This document shows, in pieces, positions 22,758 through 29,922 of a stretch of DNA of 36,437 bases. The stretch comes from a virus. Under the pieces are notes generated by a model. The model ran no database searches. It had not been told where the DNA came from and saw only the letters and a list, made by a program, of their open reading frames with translations. The position numbers and the translations under genes are program-made. The stretch covers positions 1 through 36,437 of the IMG/VR virus record IMGVR_UViG_3300042382_000422; one strand, written 5' to 3'. Within the stretch, counting starts at the first letter, position 1. Each line of letters begins with the position of its first letter.

Positions 22758-25607
22758 ATGTCATTATGGAATTACAGATTGCCAGCAATTGTTTGTTATA
22801 AAGATAAGCAGCACATTGCTTACCGATTTACCAAGGGAGGAGTGAAAGTAAAGCTCCTTTCTTGGAAAGAAAAGTTTTCGGAGTCGTTCTTCAAAGCTGT
22901 TGGTACTCCTGATAAGAACAGTACCAATGTGATGAATGAACTTGAGGTTAAGACCTTCAACGGTCACGACTACTTCAAAGTAGAAGGCATTGTATTCTCC
23001 TGTTCGACAGGAGATGTAATGAAAGATAACAACATCATTAAGTTGTTTGATGGTGTTGAACTTACCGAAGGTACAGCTCTTAGAGAAGACCCTGAGAACG
23101 GGTTTTATAAGGGTATGTACAACGCTCATGCTCATAAGCGTCATTTAGAAGACAAACAAGCAGGTATTGTGCCTGCTGTTCCAACTACTACAGCACCAGC
23201 TTCGGTGTCTGTGGAGGTGTTTACTCAAGAACCTATAAAGGAGGTAGATAGAGTGAAGCAACATATTCAGCACTTGCTTGATACAGAACGGATCAAGGAG
23301 TTGAGCAGTAACACAAAGGTAAAGGGAGTCTACGGCAGGGATTATCATATGATCCGTGCTGTATCCAAAGGTAGGGCCTATAGGGTCTTCACAATGGACA
23401 AGGGCAAAGATTGCAAAGAAATCCTTCACGCTATGGAGGGCTTCTTAATAATTGCAGTCAACAAACCCGATACCGTATTATTTGCAGTGTCTGAAGAACC
23501 CACTACGTTCTTAGCGTGGTTCAAGGATTTCGGCTTTGGGATCAAGAAAGGGCCAAAGCTTAGTAAACGGTTATCGCAATTCATTAGACCCTATCTAATG
23601 TTTGCAAGTTTTGGTCCAAAGATTTTTAACATTAAGATCTTAACCAAAGAAAATTGGTCGGGTGATTTCCGCACTGTTGACGGTGCAAATATCATAAGCA
23701 CAAGAGCCTTTCGGTTTTTACTCGCAGTAACCGTAGGTAATCTTATAAAAGCCGGTGATCAAGAAGCTGCTGATCTCATTCAGCAGATGGGCGAAGAAAA
23801 CGTTGTATTCAACGGCAGGCTTTGGTTGCCAGGATATGGATTCATCAAGGGTCAGTTCTTTGTCTCTCCTTTCATCAAGGAAGATTTTGTTATCCACGAG
23901 GGTAACATCAAGGATGAGATCCGAGTAAATTGTCCATACGCATACCTTGGTATGGACCCACAGCCCGGTAAACTTTCACTCGAGTCAAACGGTCAGGGGT
24001 GTAACAACTTCCCACCACCGTTTGGGATTGGTCACGGTGTAAAAGTTGCTGATAGCTTGTTGTACAAGAATGTTGTCAAAGCTTGTGATAAAGCTTTAGA
24101 ACGTCTTAAGACTGGCAAGCTTGAGACATCTCTCAAAGACCTCTTGATCTTGTTGCAAAACAACTTGATTGAGGAGAGTGAGACTACCAAGGGAAGACTT
24201 AACCTTGCTCACTGGAGTGAGTTTGATTCTCCTAAATCTAACCCTGCATTGTTTGGCAGGGAAGCTAAAGATGGTCTACGTCGCATGGTTGACTTAGATG
24301 AGCTTAACATCAATGTCAAAGTTGATGGTGGCACATATTGCCAAACAGTTTCAGAGTCAGTAATGGCTTTGATTGGTGTGCCTACTATCATTGAGAAGGG
24401 TACTGTCCAATACAATTCTCGGTGGATGGTTTACGTCATGAATGACGAGGACTACATTGCTAACCTCCCCAACCATGGTGGTCCTGACATGGACGATAAG
24501 TTCTGTCAGATACTAATGCGACAAGAAGGTTTTGATGGCATTCGATGCTTTATGTATCGGAATCCATCCGACAGGGGTGAGTACAATGTACTTACCTTCA
24601 AGGGTGAGCCACCTGTTAAAATCAGCGAAGTCATCTTACCAGCTAAGATGCCTCTTAAGCTAACCGAGCGGGATTGGAAGTTGCCAGAAGTTCCATCGGC
24701 TACAAGGCCGAAAGTAGTTTACGTTGATGCAGATTATGCCATCGACGAGTTTTACAAAGAGCTCGATCTAGAGGGTGCAAACCCTGGATTGGGTATCAAC
24801 GTAGGCAGCTTGTGGAACGCTTCTAACCCTGACGTGTCGCTTAGAAATAAGCACATGCCTAGCAATGAAGCTCAGGTTGACTCTACCGTTCAGCTTAAAG
24901 ACGGTGTTGATATCGTCTTTATCAAAGGCTGCATGGTGAAAACTATGAAGGAGGTTCTTCAATCTACTTGGATGGTCGATCACCGCAGGTTGCGCAACGT
25001 CAAGAAGATGTTCAAGGATGACGCTCACTACAACTCTTGGGTTGCAAAACTCAAGAAGCAAGGCCGTCTTCCCGAAGCTGGCAACTGGTGGACTCGTCTA
25101 GTTACTGAGTGTGACAAGGTGGTTAAAACCACTATTGAGAAGATTGACCAGACTATCGAGTCAGTCAGACTTCGTAACAATTACAACCTTATCAGCCCTA
25201 CACCTCTTAATGCTTCACAGCTTGAGATGGTTGCTAGGTATGTCTCCAAGATGATGCGTGTTCAAGGTGCGTGTGGTCGCACACCAGAGACTCGCAACAC
25301 CGGACTTAGAAATGCTAAGGACAGCATCACCCAGAAAGGCCACGAATGGATCGCCAAGGGTATGAAAGAACACTTCAACACCCTGTGTGATAAATTCGCA
25401 GCATGGGGACTGGTTGAGCAAGACGGGGTCAAACTCAGCAGAACTCCTGTTCGTGTTGCTATTGCAATAGCGCACGTAGTTAACAACCACTCCTTCGTAG
25501 GTAGAGAAAACCCAATCGTCACGGATTGGCTAATGGATCGTAAGGAATACTTCAACACCTACTTGAGTATCCTTAAGACCTACAAGAAGGTTACTGCTAC
25601 TAAGTAG
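22758..25607 (+). CDS. Unknown 949-residue protein, possible enzyme
   Basis: ATG at 22758 follows TAGGAG. Mixed alpha/beta composition, higher GC than the neighbours. Residues 1-130 look like a separate small domain, followed by a Pro/Thr/Ala linker (VPAVPTTTAPAS) near 140. Candidate functional motifs are FRTVDGANIIS (about 306), VDGGTYCQTVSES (about 525), NLPNHGGPDMDDKF (about 570) and YRNPSDRGEY (about 600). The acidic GGPDMDDKF recalls the metal-binding DxDGD loop of double-psi beta-barrel RNA polymerases, and R-N-P...GEY recalls their R-x-P element, but the order is unusual and the glycine is missing. The final 250 residues are helical and basic. A replication or transcription enzyme is possible but unproven. 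Confidence 0.75.
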   Translation: MSLWNYRLPAIVCYKDKQHIAYRFTKGGVKVKLLSWKEKFSESFFKAVGTPDKNSTNVMNELEVKTFNGHDYFKVEGIVFSCSTGDVMKDNNIIKLFDGVELTEGTALREDPENGFYKGMYNAHAHKRHLEDKQAGIVPAVPTTTAPASVSVEVFTQEPIKEVDRVKQHIQHLLDTERIKELSSNTKVKGVYGRDYHMIRAVSKGRAYRVFTMDKGKDCKEILHAMEGFLIIAVNKPDTVLFAVSEEPTTFLAWFKDFGFGIKKGPKLSKRLSQFIRPYLMFASFGPKIFNIKILTKENWSGDFRTVDGANIISTRAFRFLLAVTVGNLIKAGDQEAADLIQQMGEENVVFNGRLWLPGYGFIKGQFFVSPFIKEDFVIHEGNIKDEIRVNCPYAYLGMDPQPGKLSLESNGQGCNNFPPPFGIGHGVKVADSLLYKNVVKACDKALERLKTGKLETSLKDLLILLQNNLIEESETTKGRLNLAHWSEFDSPKSNPALFGREAKDGLRRMVDLDELNINVKVDGGTYCQTVSESVMALIGVPTIIEKGTVQYNSRWMVYVMNDEDYIANLPNHGGPDMDDKFCQILMRQEGFDGIRCFMYRNPSDRGEYNVLTFKGEPPVKISEVILPAKMPLKLTERDWKLPEVPSATRPKVVYVDADYAIDEFYKELDLEGANPGLGINVGSLWNASNPDVSLRNKHMPSNEAQVDSTVQLKDGVDIVFIKGCMVKTMKEVLQSTWMVDHRRLRNVKKMFKDDAHYNSWVAKLKKQGRLPEAGNWWTRLVTECDKVVKTTIEKIDQTIESVRLRNNYNLISPTPLNASQLEMVARYVSKMMRVQGACGRTPETRNTGLRNAKDSITQKGHEWIAKGMKEHFNTLCDKFAAWGLVEQDGVKLSRTPVRVAIAIAHVVNNHSFVGRENPIVTDWLMDRKEYFNTYLSILKTYKKVTATK

Positions 25608-25817
25608 CAGATAGTCTCTCTCACTTCTAATCTCCTCGCAAGGCTTCGCGGGATAGTCTTTGGCTCGGAACAAGGCCTTCGCTCGGAAGCCTCGCTCAGT
25701 CCAACCAAGCAAAACACACGGACAGTAGTAGTCTCTCTAGCATGGTAGCGGTAGTGGTGTGGGGAATAGAGGCATATGGCTTCTATTCAATTATCTACTT
25801 ATCAAGGAGTATCTATC
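25608..25817 (+). promoter_or_regulatory. Leader with motif copy 1 and 10-bp hairpin
   Basis: No supported gene. The first part holds GC-rich imperfect hairpins (AGGCCTTC-GCTC-GGAAGCCT near 25663-25687). At 25748-25764 is GCGGTAGTGGTGTGGGG, directly followed by GAATAGAGGC-ATATG-GCTTCTATTC (25764-25788), a 10-bp hairpin with one G-U pair. The ribosome binding site AAGGAG follows at 25804-25809, about 39 nt after the motif. The same arrangement recurs in three other operon leaders. Confidence 0.5.
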
Positions 25818-26117
25818 GTGCTAGAAAAATTCGCTTTCATTTCCCGTCACATTCCAACCGAAAGCCAAGTTCGCTTGGCCTTGGAAAAAGGAATTGAGCT
25901 TGTTCATGTTGGTGATCGGGACGGGTTCACTATTAACCCGAAAGAATTTATCGCTGCCGATTTTAGAGGAGTCGTGGTCGTTCACGCTCAAGCAGCCCTG
26001 ACTTGCTTTAAGTACGGATTCTCTGTCGGCGTGTTTAACAATGTTAACAGGGCTCCTCTTGGTGAGAAGCCAGTGTTCGAGACTACTGAGTTATTCATAA
26101 CAGAAAGGAATATCTAA
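25818..26117 (+). CDS. Unknown 99-residue protein
   Basis: The GTG at 25818 has AAGGAG about 8 nt upstream and is preferred over the in-frame ATG at 25776, which sits in a hairpin loop without a good binding site. The product starts (M)LEKFAFISRHIPTESQVRLAL. It is a compact alpha/beta protein with IELVHVGDRDGFTI, FRGVVVVHAQAALTCFKYGFSVGVFNN and R-APLGEKPVFET. The regular strand-helix pattern resembles a small Rossmann-like or ligand-binding fold. No family was recognised. It overlaps the next gene (TAATG). Confidence 0.65.
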   Translation: MLEKFAFISRHIPTESQVRLALEKGIELVHVGDRDGFTINPKEFIAADFRGVVVVHAQAALTCFKYGFSVGVFNNVNRAPLGEKPVFETTELFITERNI

Positions 26118-26353
26118 TGTTCAATTTGTACAAGCCCGTAAGGGCAGGCTCGCATTACGAGTTAGACCTTGATCTTAACTTCATCTGCTTGCATCCATTC
26201 GAGATGCAAGCACGTGAAGAGGCCGCACGGTCTAATGATGATGAATATCACGGAGGGTACTTCACTCTCCGTGACTTAGTAAAATTCCTCGATCATCACA
26301 ACATGAAACTAGAGGATCTCCGTCACTGGAGTCCACCAAAGAAAGGGGCATAA
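26117..26353 (+). CDS. Unknown 78-residue acidic protein
   Basis: The start overlaps the previous stop codon (TAATG at 26115-26119), so translation is coupled. The protein has no membrane segment. Its second half (YHGGYFTLRDLVKFLDHHNMKLEDLRHWSPPKKG) looks like a short helical domain. No function can be proposed. It is the middle member of a three-gene operon. Confidence 0.6.
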   Translation: MFNLYKPVRAGSHYELDLDLNFICLHPFEMQAREEAARSNDDEYHGGYFTLRDLVKFLDHHNMKLEDLRHWSPPKKGA

Positions 26354-26354
26354 T

Positions 26355-26594
26355 ATGGGCATCTACATAGCCCGTTTCCACACAGATTTACTAGTAGAAG
26401 ACTATCCCACTCCTTACGGAGTGGGTGAATACAACGAAGCAGTAGCCTATGTGGAAGACTACTGCAATCGCATAAAAGGAATCGAGCCCCGCTTCGATCT
26501 CGTTCTCTATACCGGAGATGGCAGAGAATATGAACGAGCCAGTATTGAATACTGGAAAAAATACCTTCCTAATCCTCTTCACCCTCAAGGGTGA
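26355..26594 (+). CDS. Unknown 79-residue protein
   Basis: The ATG at 26355 follows the preceding stop by 1 bp, with AAGGGG just upstream. The product MGIYIARFHTDLLVEDYPTP is mixed alpha/beta, with EAVAYVEDYCNRIKG in the centre. It is the last gene of the operon; its last codons and stop form part of the terminator stem. Function unknown. Confidence 0.62.
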   Translation: MGIYIARFHTDLLVEDYPTPYGVGEYNEAVAYVEDYCNRIKGIEPRFDLVLYTGDGREYERASIEYWKKYLPNPLHPQG

Positions 26595-26608
26595 TGGGGA
26601 TTTTTTTT
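26574..26608 (+). terminator. Strong intrinsic terminator
   Basis: CCTCTTCACCC and GGGTGATGGGG pair at 10 of 11 positions with a TCAA loop and are followed by A and eight T (26601-26608). It overlaps the end of the gene finishing at 26594. Confidence 0.85.
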
Positions 26609-26682
26609 AAAAACCCTGTCGCACTTCGTGCCCACTTTATATTATCCGCTCCCTGTCGCTCGCTCCCTCAGGAGGTAAGCCA

Positions 26683-26763
26683 ATGCTGTTAGTGGTACTT
26701 CAAGTAACCGTGCCGGTAGTGGTGTGGGGATACTACCACGCTGTTGTGCGTAAGATCCTATAA
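26683..26763 (+). CDS. Candidate 26-residue hydrophobic peptide
   Basis: ATG at 26683 follows AGGAGGT (26670-26676) with ideal spacing. The peptide MLLVVLQVTVPVVVWGYYHA ends in VVRKIL. It would span a membrane once. Its DNA includes motif copy 2 (26713-26729), so the similarity to other motif copies could be DNA-level rather than protein-level. It could be a leader peptide or chance. Confidence 0.4.
   Translation: MLLVVLQVTVPVVVWGYYHAVVRKIL
26713..26758 (+). promoter_or_regulatory. Motif copy 2 with following hairpin
   Basis: CCGGTAGTGGTGTGGGG (26713-26729) is identical to copy 1 except at its first base. GGAT (26728-26731) can pair with ATCC (26755-26758), enclosing ACGC-TGTTGT-GCGT. AAGGAG starts at 26776, about 46 nt after the motif. 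Confidence 0.5.
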
Positions 26764-26788
26764 CTCATCCTATCTAAGGAGTATTCGC

Positions 26789-27334
26789 ATGTTGACTAAC
26801 GTACAAGGACTTATTAACGAACTAACTACCTATCAGATTAATGAAGGGTACAAGCTCGGGGGCAAGGGCCCTGCTATGAAAAAGCTTGCTGGAACTATCA
26901 AGGAGATCTTTCCAAGCTTATCTGATGCAGACAAAGGAATCTTTCTTGCAACAGTAGGAAGAGGCAGGTTCGCAATCAACAAAGACATATGGGATATGTT
27001 TTGCGAAGCTGTAGGCATCGAAGCCCCTGCACCAACACCTACACCAGCTCCTGCTACACTAGCACCGCAGACAAACAAGGTTGCGGGCGAGATCTTGGAG
27101 CATGTCAAGGGGCACTTGGTAGCCATCAACTTGCTAGACAAGGCTATGGAAGCACAGTTGAATACCATGGATCGTCAAGCTGAAAAACTTGACTCTCACC
27201 AAGCTATCCTACAAAGCTTAGTAGGCATGGTTAGCGACCTACAAAAGCAAGTTGCTGAACTCAAGAAGCCTGCTTCACCCCGAAGAGGAGCAAGAGCTAA
27301 AGTCGAAGACAGTATCGAGCTTGCTTCCGTGTAA
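26789..27334 (+). CDS. Unknown protein with Pro-rich linker and coiled coil
   Basis: ATG at 26789 follows AAGGAG (26776-26781). The in-frame ATG equivalents from 26744 lie in the leader hairpin. The 181-residue product has an N-terminal helical domain (1-80: LTNVQGLINELTTYQINEGY, IFPSLSDADKGIFLATVGRGRFAI), a Pro/Ala/Thr linker (EAPAPTPTPAPATLAPQ), then a coiled coil (about 100-165, LDKAMEAQLNTMDRQAEKLDSHQAILQSL) and a basic patch (RRGARAK). Such a shape suits an oligomeric adaptor. No family was recognised. It stands alone between a leader and a strong terminator. Confidence 0.7.
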   Translation: MLTNVQGLINELTTYQINEGYKLGGKGPAMKKLAGTIKEIFPSLSDADKGIFLATVGRGRFAINKDIWDMFCEAVGIEAPAPTPTPAPATLAPQTNKVAGEILEHVKGHLVAINLLDKAMEAQLNTMDRQAEKLDSHQAILQSLVGMVSDLQKQVAELKKPASPRRGARAKVEDSIELASV

Positions 27335-27340
27335 ACCAAA

Positions 27341-27374
27341 AGCCTCTACCCGAAAGGGTAGGGGTTTCTTTTTT
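27341..27374 (+). terminator. Strong intrinsic terminator with GAAA loop
   Basis: AGCCTCTACCC and GGGTAGGGGTT form an 11-bp stem (with G-U pairs) closed by GAAA, followed by TCTTTTTT. It lies 7 nt after the stop codon at 27334. Confidence 0.87.
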
Positions 27375-27651
27375 AGAAAACCCTGTCCTCGCTACGCTCG
27401 CTCTGGATTCGTACGCAGTCGTTCCTCCTGCGGGCAATTGGCAAACGCTAGTCGCTGTTACCCCCTGTCTTGGTGTGGGGTTTCCAACCTTTGGCAAACC
27501 ACCACGGACTTCTAGCGGAAAAAGAAGACAGTATAAAAGGATCTCAATGTCCTTAATGTAACAAGATGGTGGGGAAAAGGTTATGGGGAACTAACTTCAT
27601 TTCCTAAATTACCTACTTTATCACATCTTTTACGCTGTTTTTCCGTGTGTG
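27375..27651. other. Gene-poor spacer with motif copy 3
   Basis: No supported gene. The first bases (AAAACCCTGTC) repeat the sequence that follows the terminator at 26608. CCTGTCTTGGTGTGGGG at 27464-27480 is motif copy 3, followed by hairpin GGTTT-CCAA-CCT-TTGG-C-AAACC (27479-27500). No ribosome binding site or frame is close behind, so this copy may be a remnant or may serve an unseen RNA. The rest is AT-rich with short G-rich words. Confidence 0.45.
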
Positions 27652-27720
27652 GCGGTTTCGGTGTGGGGCTTTACGTCGATGCGTACTGCCCTTTTTCGTT
27701 TCCAGTTCTTGTAAAGGAGG
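27652..27720 (+). promoter_or_regulatory. Motif copy 4, terminator-like hairpin and strong ribosome binding site
   Basis: GCGGTTTCGGTGTGGGG (27652-27668) is followed by hairpin GGGC-TT-TACG-TCGATG-CGTA-CT-GCCC (27666-27691) and TTTTT. AAAGGAGG (27713-27720) lies 45 nt after the motif and 5 nt before the ATG at 27726. Confidence 0.55.
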
Positions 27721-27725
27721 TAGTT

Positions 27726-27914
27726 ATGCCACGTAGAAAGTGCCCCGTCAGAGATGTCAGGGTGCAGAGCACAGTGTTGATTGATGTCAGCACCAGTGAG
27801 CGATTCAAGGTACTCACAAGTGATGAGTACGCATTATTTCTGGAAGGACTTGTTGTCCAATCAGAAGGTCAGAATCAAATGAAAACTACAAAGGAGATTT
27901 GCAATGTTATTTAG
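27726..27914 (+). CDS. Unknown 62-residue basic protein
   Basis: The ATG at 27726 has the strongest ribosome binding site of the region (AAAGGAGG). The product MPRRKCPVRDVRVQSTVLID begins very basic, then predicted strands and a helix (SERFKVLTSDEYALFLEGLVVQ). A small nucleic-acid-binding protein is possible. It overlaps the next gene by 11 bp, and the next gene's AAGGAG lies inside its 3' end. Confidence 0.65.
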   Translation: MPRRKCPVRDVRVQSTVLIDVSTSERFKVLTSDEYALFLEGLVVQSEGQNQMKTTKEICNVI

Positions 27915-28410
27915 TTCCAACAACAGCGTTAACTTTCGTCAAAAACTGGTAGTCCTCGTAGGCTTCCAAGTATGTCTTATACTAATCGCCAATGTGTTTT
28001 GTGCAAACGAAACAGCGGAGGCAATGGTATATGAACTGCAAATGGATGAAATGGCAGACTACTACGAAGGAAAAGAACGAGTCAAAAATAGACTCGCAGA
28101 ACTTGATCTACAACGATGCTGCTCAGGCAGAGTTGCAGAAGAAAAAGAGTGCAAAGTAGAACACTGCCACTGCATGGGTATGCCAAATGCTGAGTGCCAA
28201 GAGATCTGGTGTGACAACCCAGAGATCATAACTGATGAGATATGGTTCATGGATCAAATGGACATCTCACGGATTAATATTGATCGTAAATACAAGGAAG
28301 GAAAATACCTTCTCTTTGTAGATAAGATCGGAAGGGTATTCAGATTTGATTTGTCCTTAGAATCAGAAGAGTATAAACCCCAAAAAATAAAGGAGTTCAT
28401 ACGTGATTAG
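27904..28410 (+). CDS. Envelope protein with N-terminal signal/anchor and Cys-rich middle
   Basis: The 168-residue protein has a hydrophobic N-terminal segment (about 15-33, LVVLVGFQVCLILIANVFC) after a short basic start, followed by ANETAEA, which could be a signal peptidase site. The mature part is acidic with a Cys-rich stretch (LQRCCSGRV, KECKVEHCHCMGMPNAECQEIWC), likely disulphide-linked if exported. A C-terminal strand region (KYLLFVDKIGRVFRFDLS) follows. Translation is coupled to the preceding gene. Function unknown; it starts a run of envelope-targeted genes. Confidence 0.65.
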   Translation: MLFSSNNSVNFRQKLVVLVGFQVCLILIANVFCANETAEAMVYELQMDEMADYYEGKERVKNRLAELDLQRCCSGRVAEEKECKVEHCHCMGMPNAECQEIWCDNPEIITDEIWFMDQMDISRINIDRKYKEGKYLLFVDKIGRVFRFDLSLESEEYKPQKIKEFIRD

Positions 28411-28513
28411 TACAACACAAGAAGCGTTCCAATTCTTTGCAATCATACTGTCAGGTTTCATACTCTTTGGAACCTGCATACTATTAGGATATAAATTACT
28501 ATGCCTAATCTAA
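28403..28513 (+). CDS. 36-residue single-span membrane peptide (GTG start)
   Basis: GTG at 28403 follows AAAGGAG (28389-28395) and overlaps the end of the previous gene. The peptide (M)ISTTQEAFQFFAIILSGFIL is followed by FGTCILLGYKLLCLI: a short polar head and one long hydrophobic helix. It overlaps the lipoprotein gene by 13 bp. It was too short to be noticed by length alone but has a good binding site and coupled context. Confidence 0.55.
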   Translation: MISTTQEAFQFFAIILSGFILFGTCILLGYKLLCLI

Positions 28514-28839
28514 AAGCAAAGTTATTTCTACTACTCACCGGAGGCATACTATTTGTCTCCGGTTGCAGTAAACCCGATGAAAACCTAACTGATTCTTGCT
28601 TATACATAACACAAAGAGTTCCAAGCACCAAAGAAGTTTGGGATCAGTTAGAAGAATCTGCAAAGATGGAAAGAAAAATCCGTCGTGCAAACGTAAAAGT
28701 AAAACAACTCTGGCCTATGCACCCCACAGATATATCCGAATCAAACATACCAACGTTTCTTAGAGATCCGTACAAATGGTATCTATGTAGAGATAACGAG
28801 TGGGAAGTCTATGCCATATCAACCAACAAAGGAAACTAA
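28501..28839 (+). CDS. Predicted lipoprotein
   Basis: The 112-residue product has a lipoprotein signal: basic start (MPNLKAK), hydrophobic core (LFLLLTGGILF) and lipobox FVSGC with the lipidated Cys at residue 22. The mature part (SKPDENLTDSCLYITQRVPS...) is charged and helical, ending with YKWYLCRDNEWEVYAISTN. Phage lipoproteins often serve superinfection exclusion or, as Rz1-type spanins, lysis. The mature part is not especially Pro-rich, so a spanin is less likely. Confidence 0.7.
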   Translation: MPNLKAKLFLLLTGGILFVSGCSKPDENLTDSCLYITQRVPSTKEVWDQLEESAKMERKIRRANVKVKQLWPMHPTDISESNIPTFLRDPYKWYLCRDNEWEVYAISTNKGN

Positions 28840-28841
28840 CT

Positions 28842-29012
28842 ATGTATAAAGTTCTAAGCTTGCTTATGATTCCAATCACGTTCTTTACCTTCTTCGGCAT
28901 AGCAGACTTCTACGTAGCTAACAACTACACAGAAGGTTCTATGATGGCAGCGTTACTATCTACATTCACTCTAAACTTATGCACACTAGGGTACACCCTT
29001 AGTAGATGCTAA
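28842..29012 (+). CDS. 56-residue protein with two membrane segments
   Basis: ATG at 28842 follows GGAAAC 2 bp after the previous stop. The product MYKVLSLLMIPITFFTFFGI has a first span over about 3-21 and a second over about 34-52 (MMAALLSTFTLNLCTLGYTLS) with a short loop between. The layout would fit a small holin-like or membrane-exclusion protein, but no endolysin lies nearby, so function is open. Confidence 0.6.
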   Translation: MYKVLSLLMIPITFFTFFGIADFYVANNYTEGSMMAALLSTFTLNLCTLGYTLSRC

Positions 29013-29024
29013 TAAGGAGGCTTC

Positions 29025-29300
29025 ATGAGTTTTACCTTAAAAGCAGTGCTAATAACCGCAGCAGTGTCTCTATATTTTTATAACTTCCCTGTCAAAAAAT
29101 ATACGGAAGACCCTGTTAGATTAATGTTGATACCTTACAACGTAATGCCAGATCCTAAACATAGGACGGATTCAATCTTAATGGCAGACGAAACAGGTAA
29201 GAAGTATCTACTGAGTTTTAGAGGAATCATAATGGACTGCGAACATTACCTCACACCTCTACGAAACTTAACAAATAAATTAGACCCCTACTACGAATAA
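29025..29300 (+). CDS. Small membrane-anchored protein
   Basis: AAGGAGG lies just before the ATG at 29025. The 91-residue product has one N-terminal hydrophobic segment (about 4-20, TLKAVLITAAVSLYFYNF), then a soluble domain with strands (VRLMLIPYNVMPD, DSILMADETGKKYLLSFRGIIMDC). It is the last gene of the envelope cluster and is followed by a terminator. No family recognised. Confidence 0.65.
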   Translation: MSFTLKAVLITAAVSLYFYNFPVKKYTEDPVRLMLIPYNVMPDPKHRTDSILMADETGKKYLLSFRGIIMDCEHYLTPLRNLTNKLDPYYE

Positions 29301-29319
29301 GACTCCTATCAACCATTAA

Positions 29320-29357
29320 CCCTGCATCACCCTTGAGGTGGTGTGGGGTTTCTTTTT
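29320..29357 (+). terminator. Strong intrinsic terminator after the envelope cluster
   Basis: CCCTGCATCACC and GGTGGTGTGGGG form a 12-bp stem (with G-U pairs) and CTTGA loop, followed by TTTCTTTTT. Its 3' arm resembles the recurring GGTGTGGGG motif. Confidence 0.8.
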
Positions 29358-29383
29358 GCCCACGGTTTTCCATTTTCGTTTTT

Positions 29384-29459
29384 CCCCTTTTGGTTTGGGG
29401 TTTCGTCATGGGTTCCGGTTTTGGTTTGGGGCTTCGTGGACACATGCGTGTTCAAGCCC
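29384..29459 (+). promoter_or_regulatory. Motif copies 5 and 6 with 12-bp hairpin
   Basis: CCCCTTTTGGTTTGGGG (29384-29400) and CCGGTTTTGGTTTGGGG (29415-29431) are near-identical and 31 bp apart. Copy 6 is followed at once by GGGCTT-CGT-GGACAC-ATGC-GTGTTC-AAGCCC (29429-29459), a 12-bp hairpin with a 3-nt bulge. AAAGGAG starts at 29474, about 43 nt after copy 6. Confidence 0.55.
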
Positions 29460-29489
29460 ACACTCTAGCATTGAAAGGAGATTGCAGAC

Positions 29490-29711
29490 ATGAGCGTAAG
29501 GATTCGCATCATCGAAACCGTGCCAACGAAGGCACATAAACGATCACCGCTCTTAGCAAAACTAAGACGCAAGCTGATCAAACTTCAACACCTAAGAGAT
29601 CAAGGAACACCAGATCGAATAGGCGAAGAAGACGTTATACAAACCTTAGAACGTAAACCCAAAGTTGCCCGACAATTTTGGCAACAAGGAGGATACCAAT
29701 GGGCTGGATAG
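29490..29711 (+). CDS. Unknown 73-residue basic helical protein
   Basis: ATG at 29490 follows AAAGGAG. The product MSVRIRIIETVPTKAHKRSP is rich in Arg/Lys (LLAKLRRKLIKLQHLRDQGT), then more acidic (EEDVIQTLE), ending ARQFWQQGGYQWAG. A small nucleic-acid- or protein-binding helical protein is likely. It overlaps the next gene by 13 bp, which carries its own AAGGAGG. Confidence 0.6.
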   Translation: MSVRIRIIETVPTKAHKRSPLLAKLRRKLIKLQHLRDQGTPDRIGEEDVIQTLERKPKVARQFWQQGGYQWAG

Positions 29712-29893
29712 AAATCCTAGCAATCGGACTCATACCCGGAAGCATCAAAGTTTCCCGTGAGTTCGGCAAATTAGACGTGAGCATTACTCCCGCAGTATTT
29801 ATGCTCATCGAATTTGTATGCAAAAAAGCAAAAGAACTTTTGACTTCACCGTCGAAGCCAGAAGAACCCACCGAAGTTAAGACGGTTTCTTAA
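29699..29893 (+). CDS. Unknown 64-residue membrane-associated protein
   Basis: The ATG at 29699 has AAGGAGG 6 nt upstream and is preferred over the in-frame upstream TTG. The product MGWIEILAIGLIPGSIKVSR has two short hydrophobic stretches (3-15 and 27-42) and a charged tail (KKAKELLTSPSKPEEPTEVK). Membrane association is likely. Function unknown. Confidence 0.58.
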   Translation: MGWIEILAIGLIPGSIKVSREFGKLDVSITPAVFMLIEFVCKKAKELLTSPSKPEEPTEVKTVS

Positions 29894-29922
29894 CACAACA
29901 ACAACAACAAAGGATCATAACA

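Noticed and set aside
25739-25900. A peptide containing AVVVWG encoded by motif copy 1, related to the PVVVWG peptide of copy 2
   Set aside because: Copy 1 has no ribosome binding site, and the tandem copies at 29384 and 29415 lie in different frames, so the similarity is better explained at DNA level.
28842-29012. Holin of a lysis cassette
   Set aside because: Two membrane segments fit, but no endolysin or spanin pair is visible and the gene lies in a region that looks early. Kept as an unknown membrane protein.
29332-29348. A seventh copy of the promoter-like motif (CTTGAGGTGGTGTGGGG)
   Set aside because: It forms the 3' arm of a strong terminator and lacks its own following hairpin, so the match may follow from the stem sequence.
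29333-29539. A 68-residue plus-strand frame over the 29384-29459 motif region
   Set aside because: It starts inside a terminator without a binding site and is explained by the tandem motif and hairpin; the real gene begins at 29490 in another frame.
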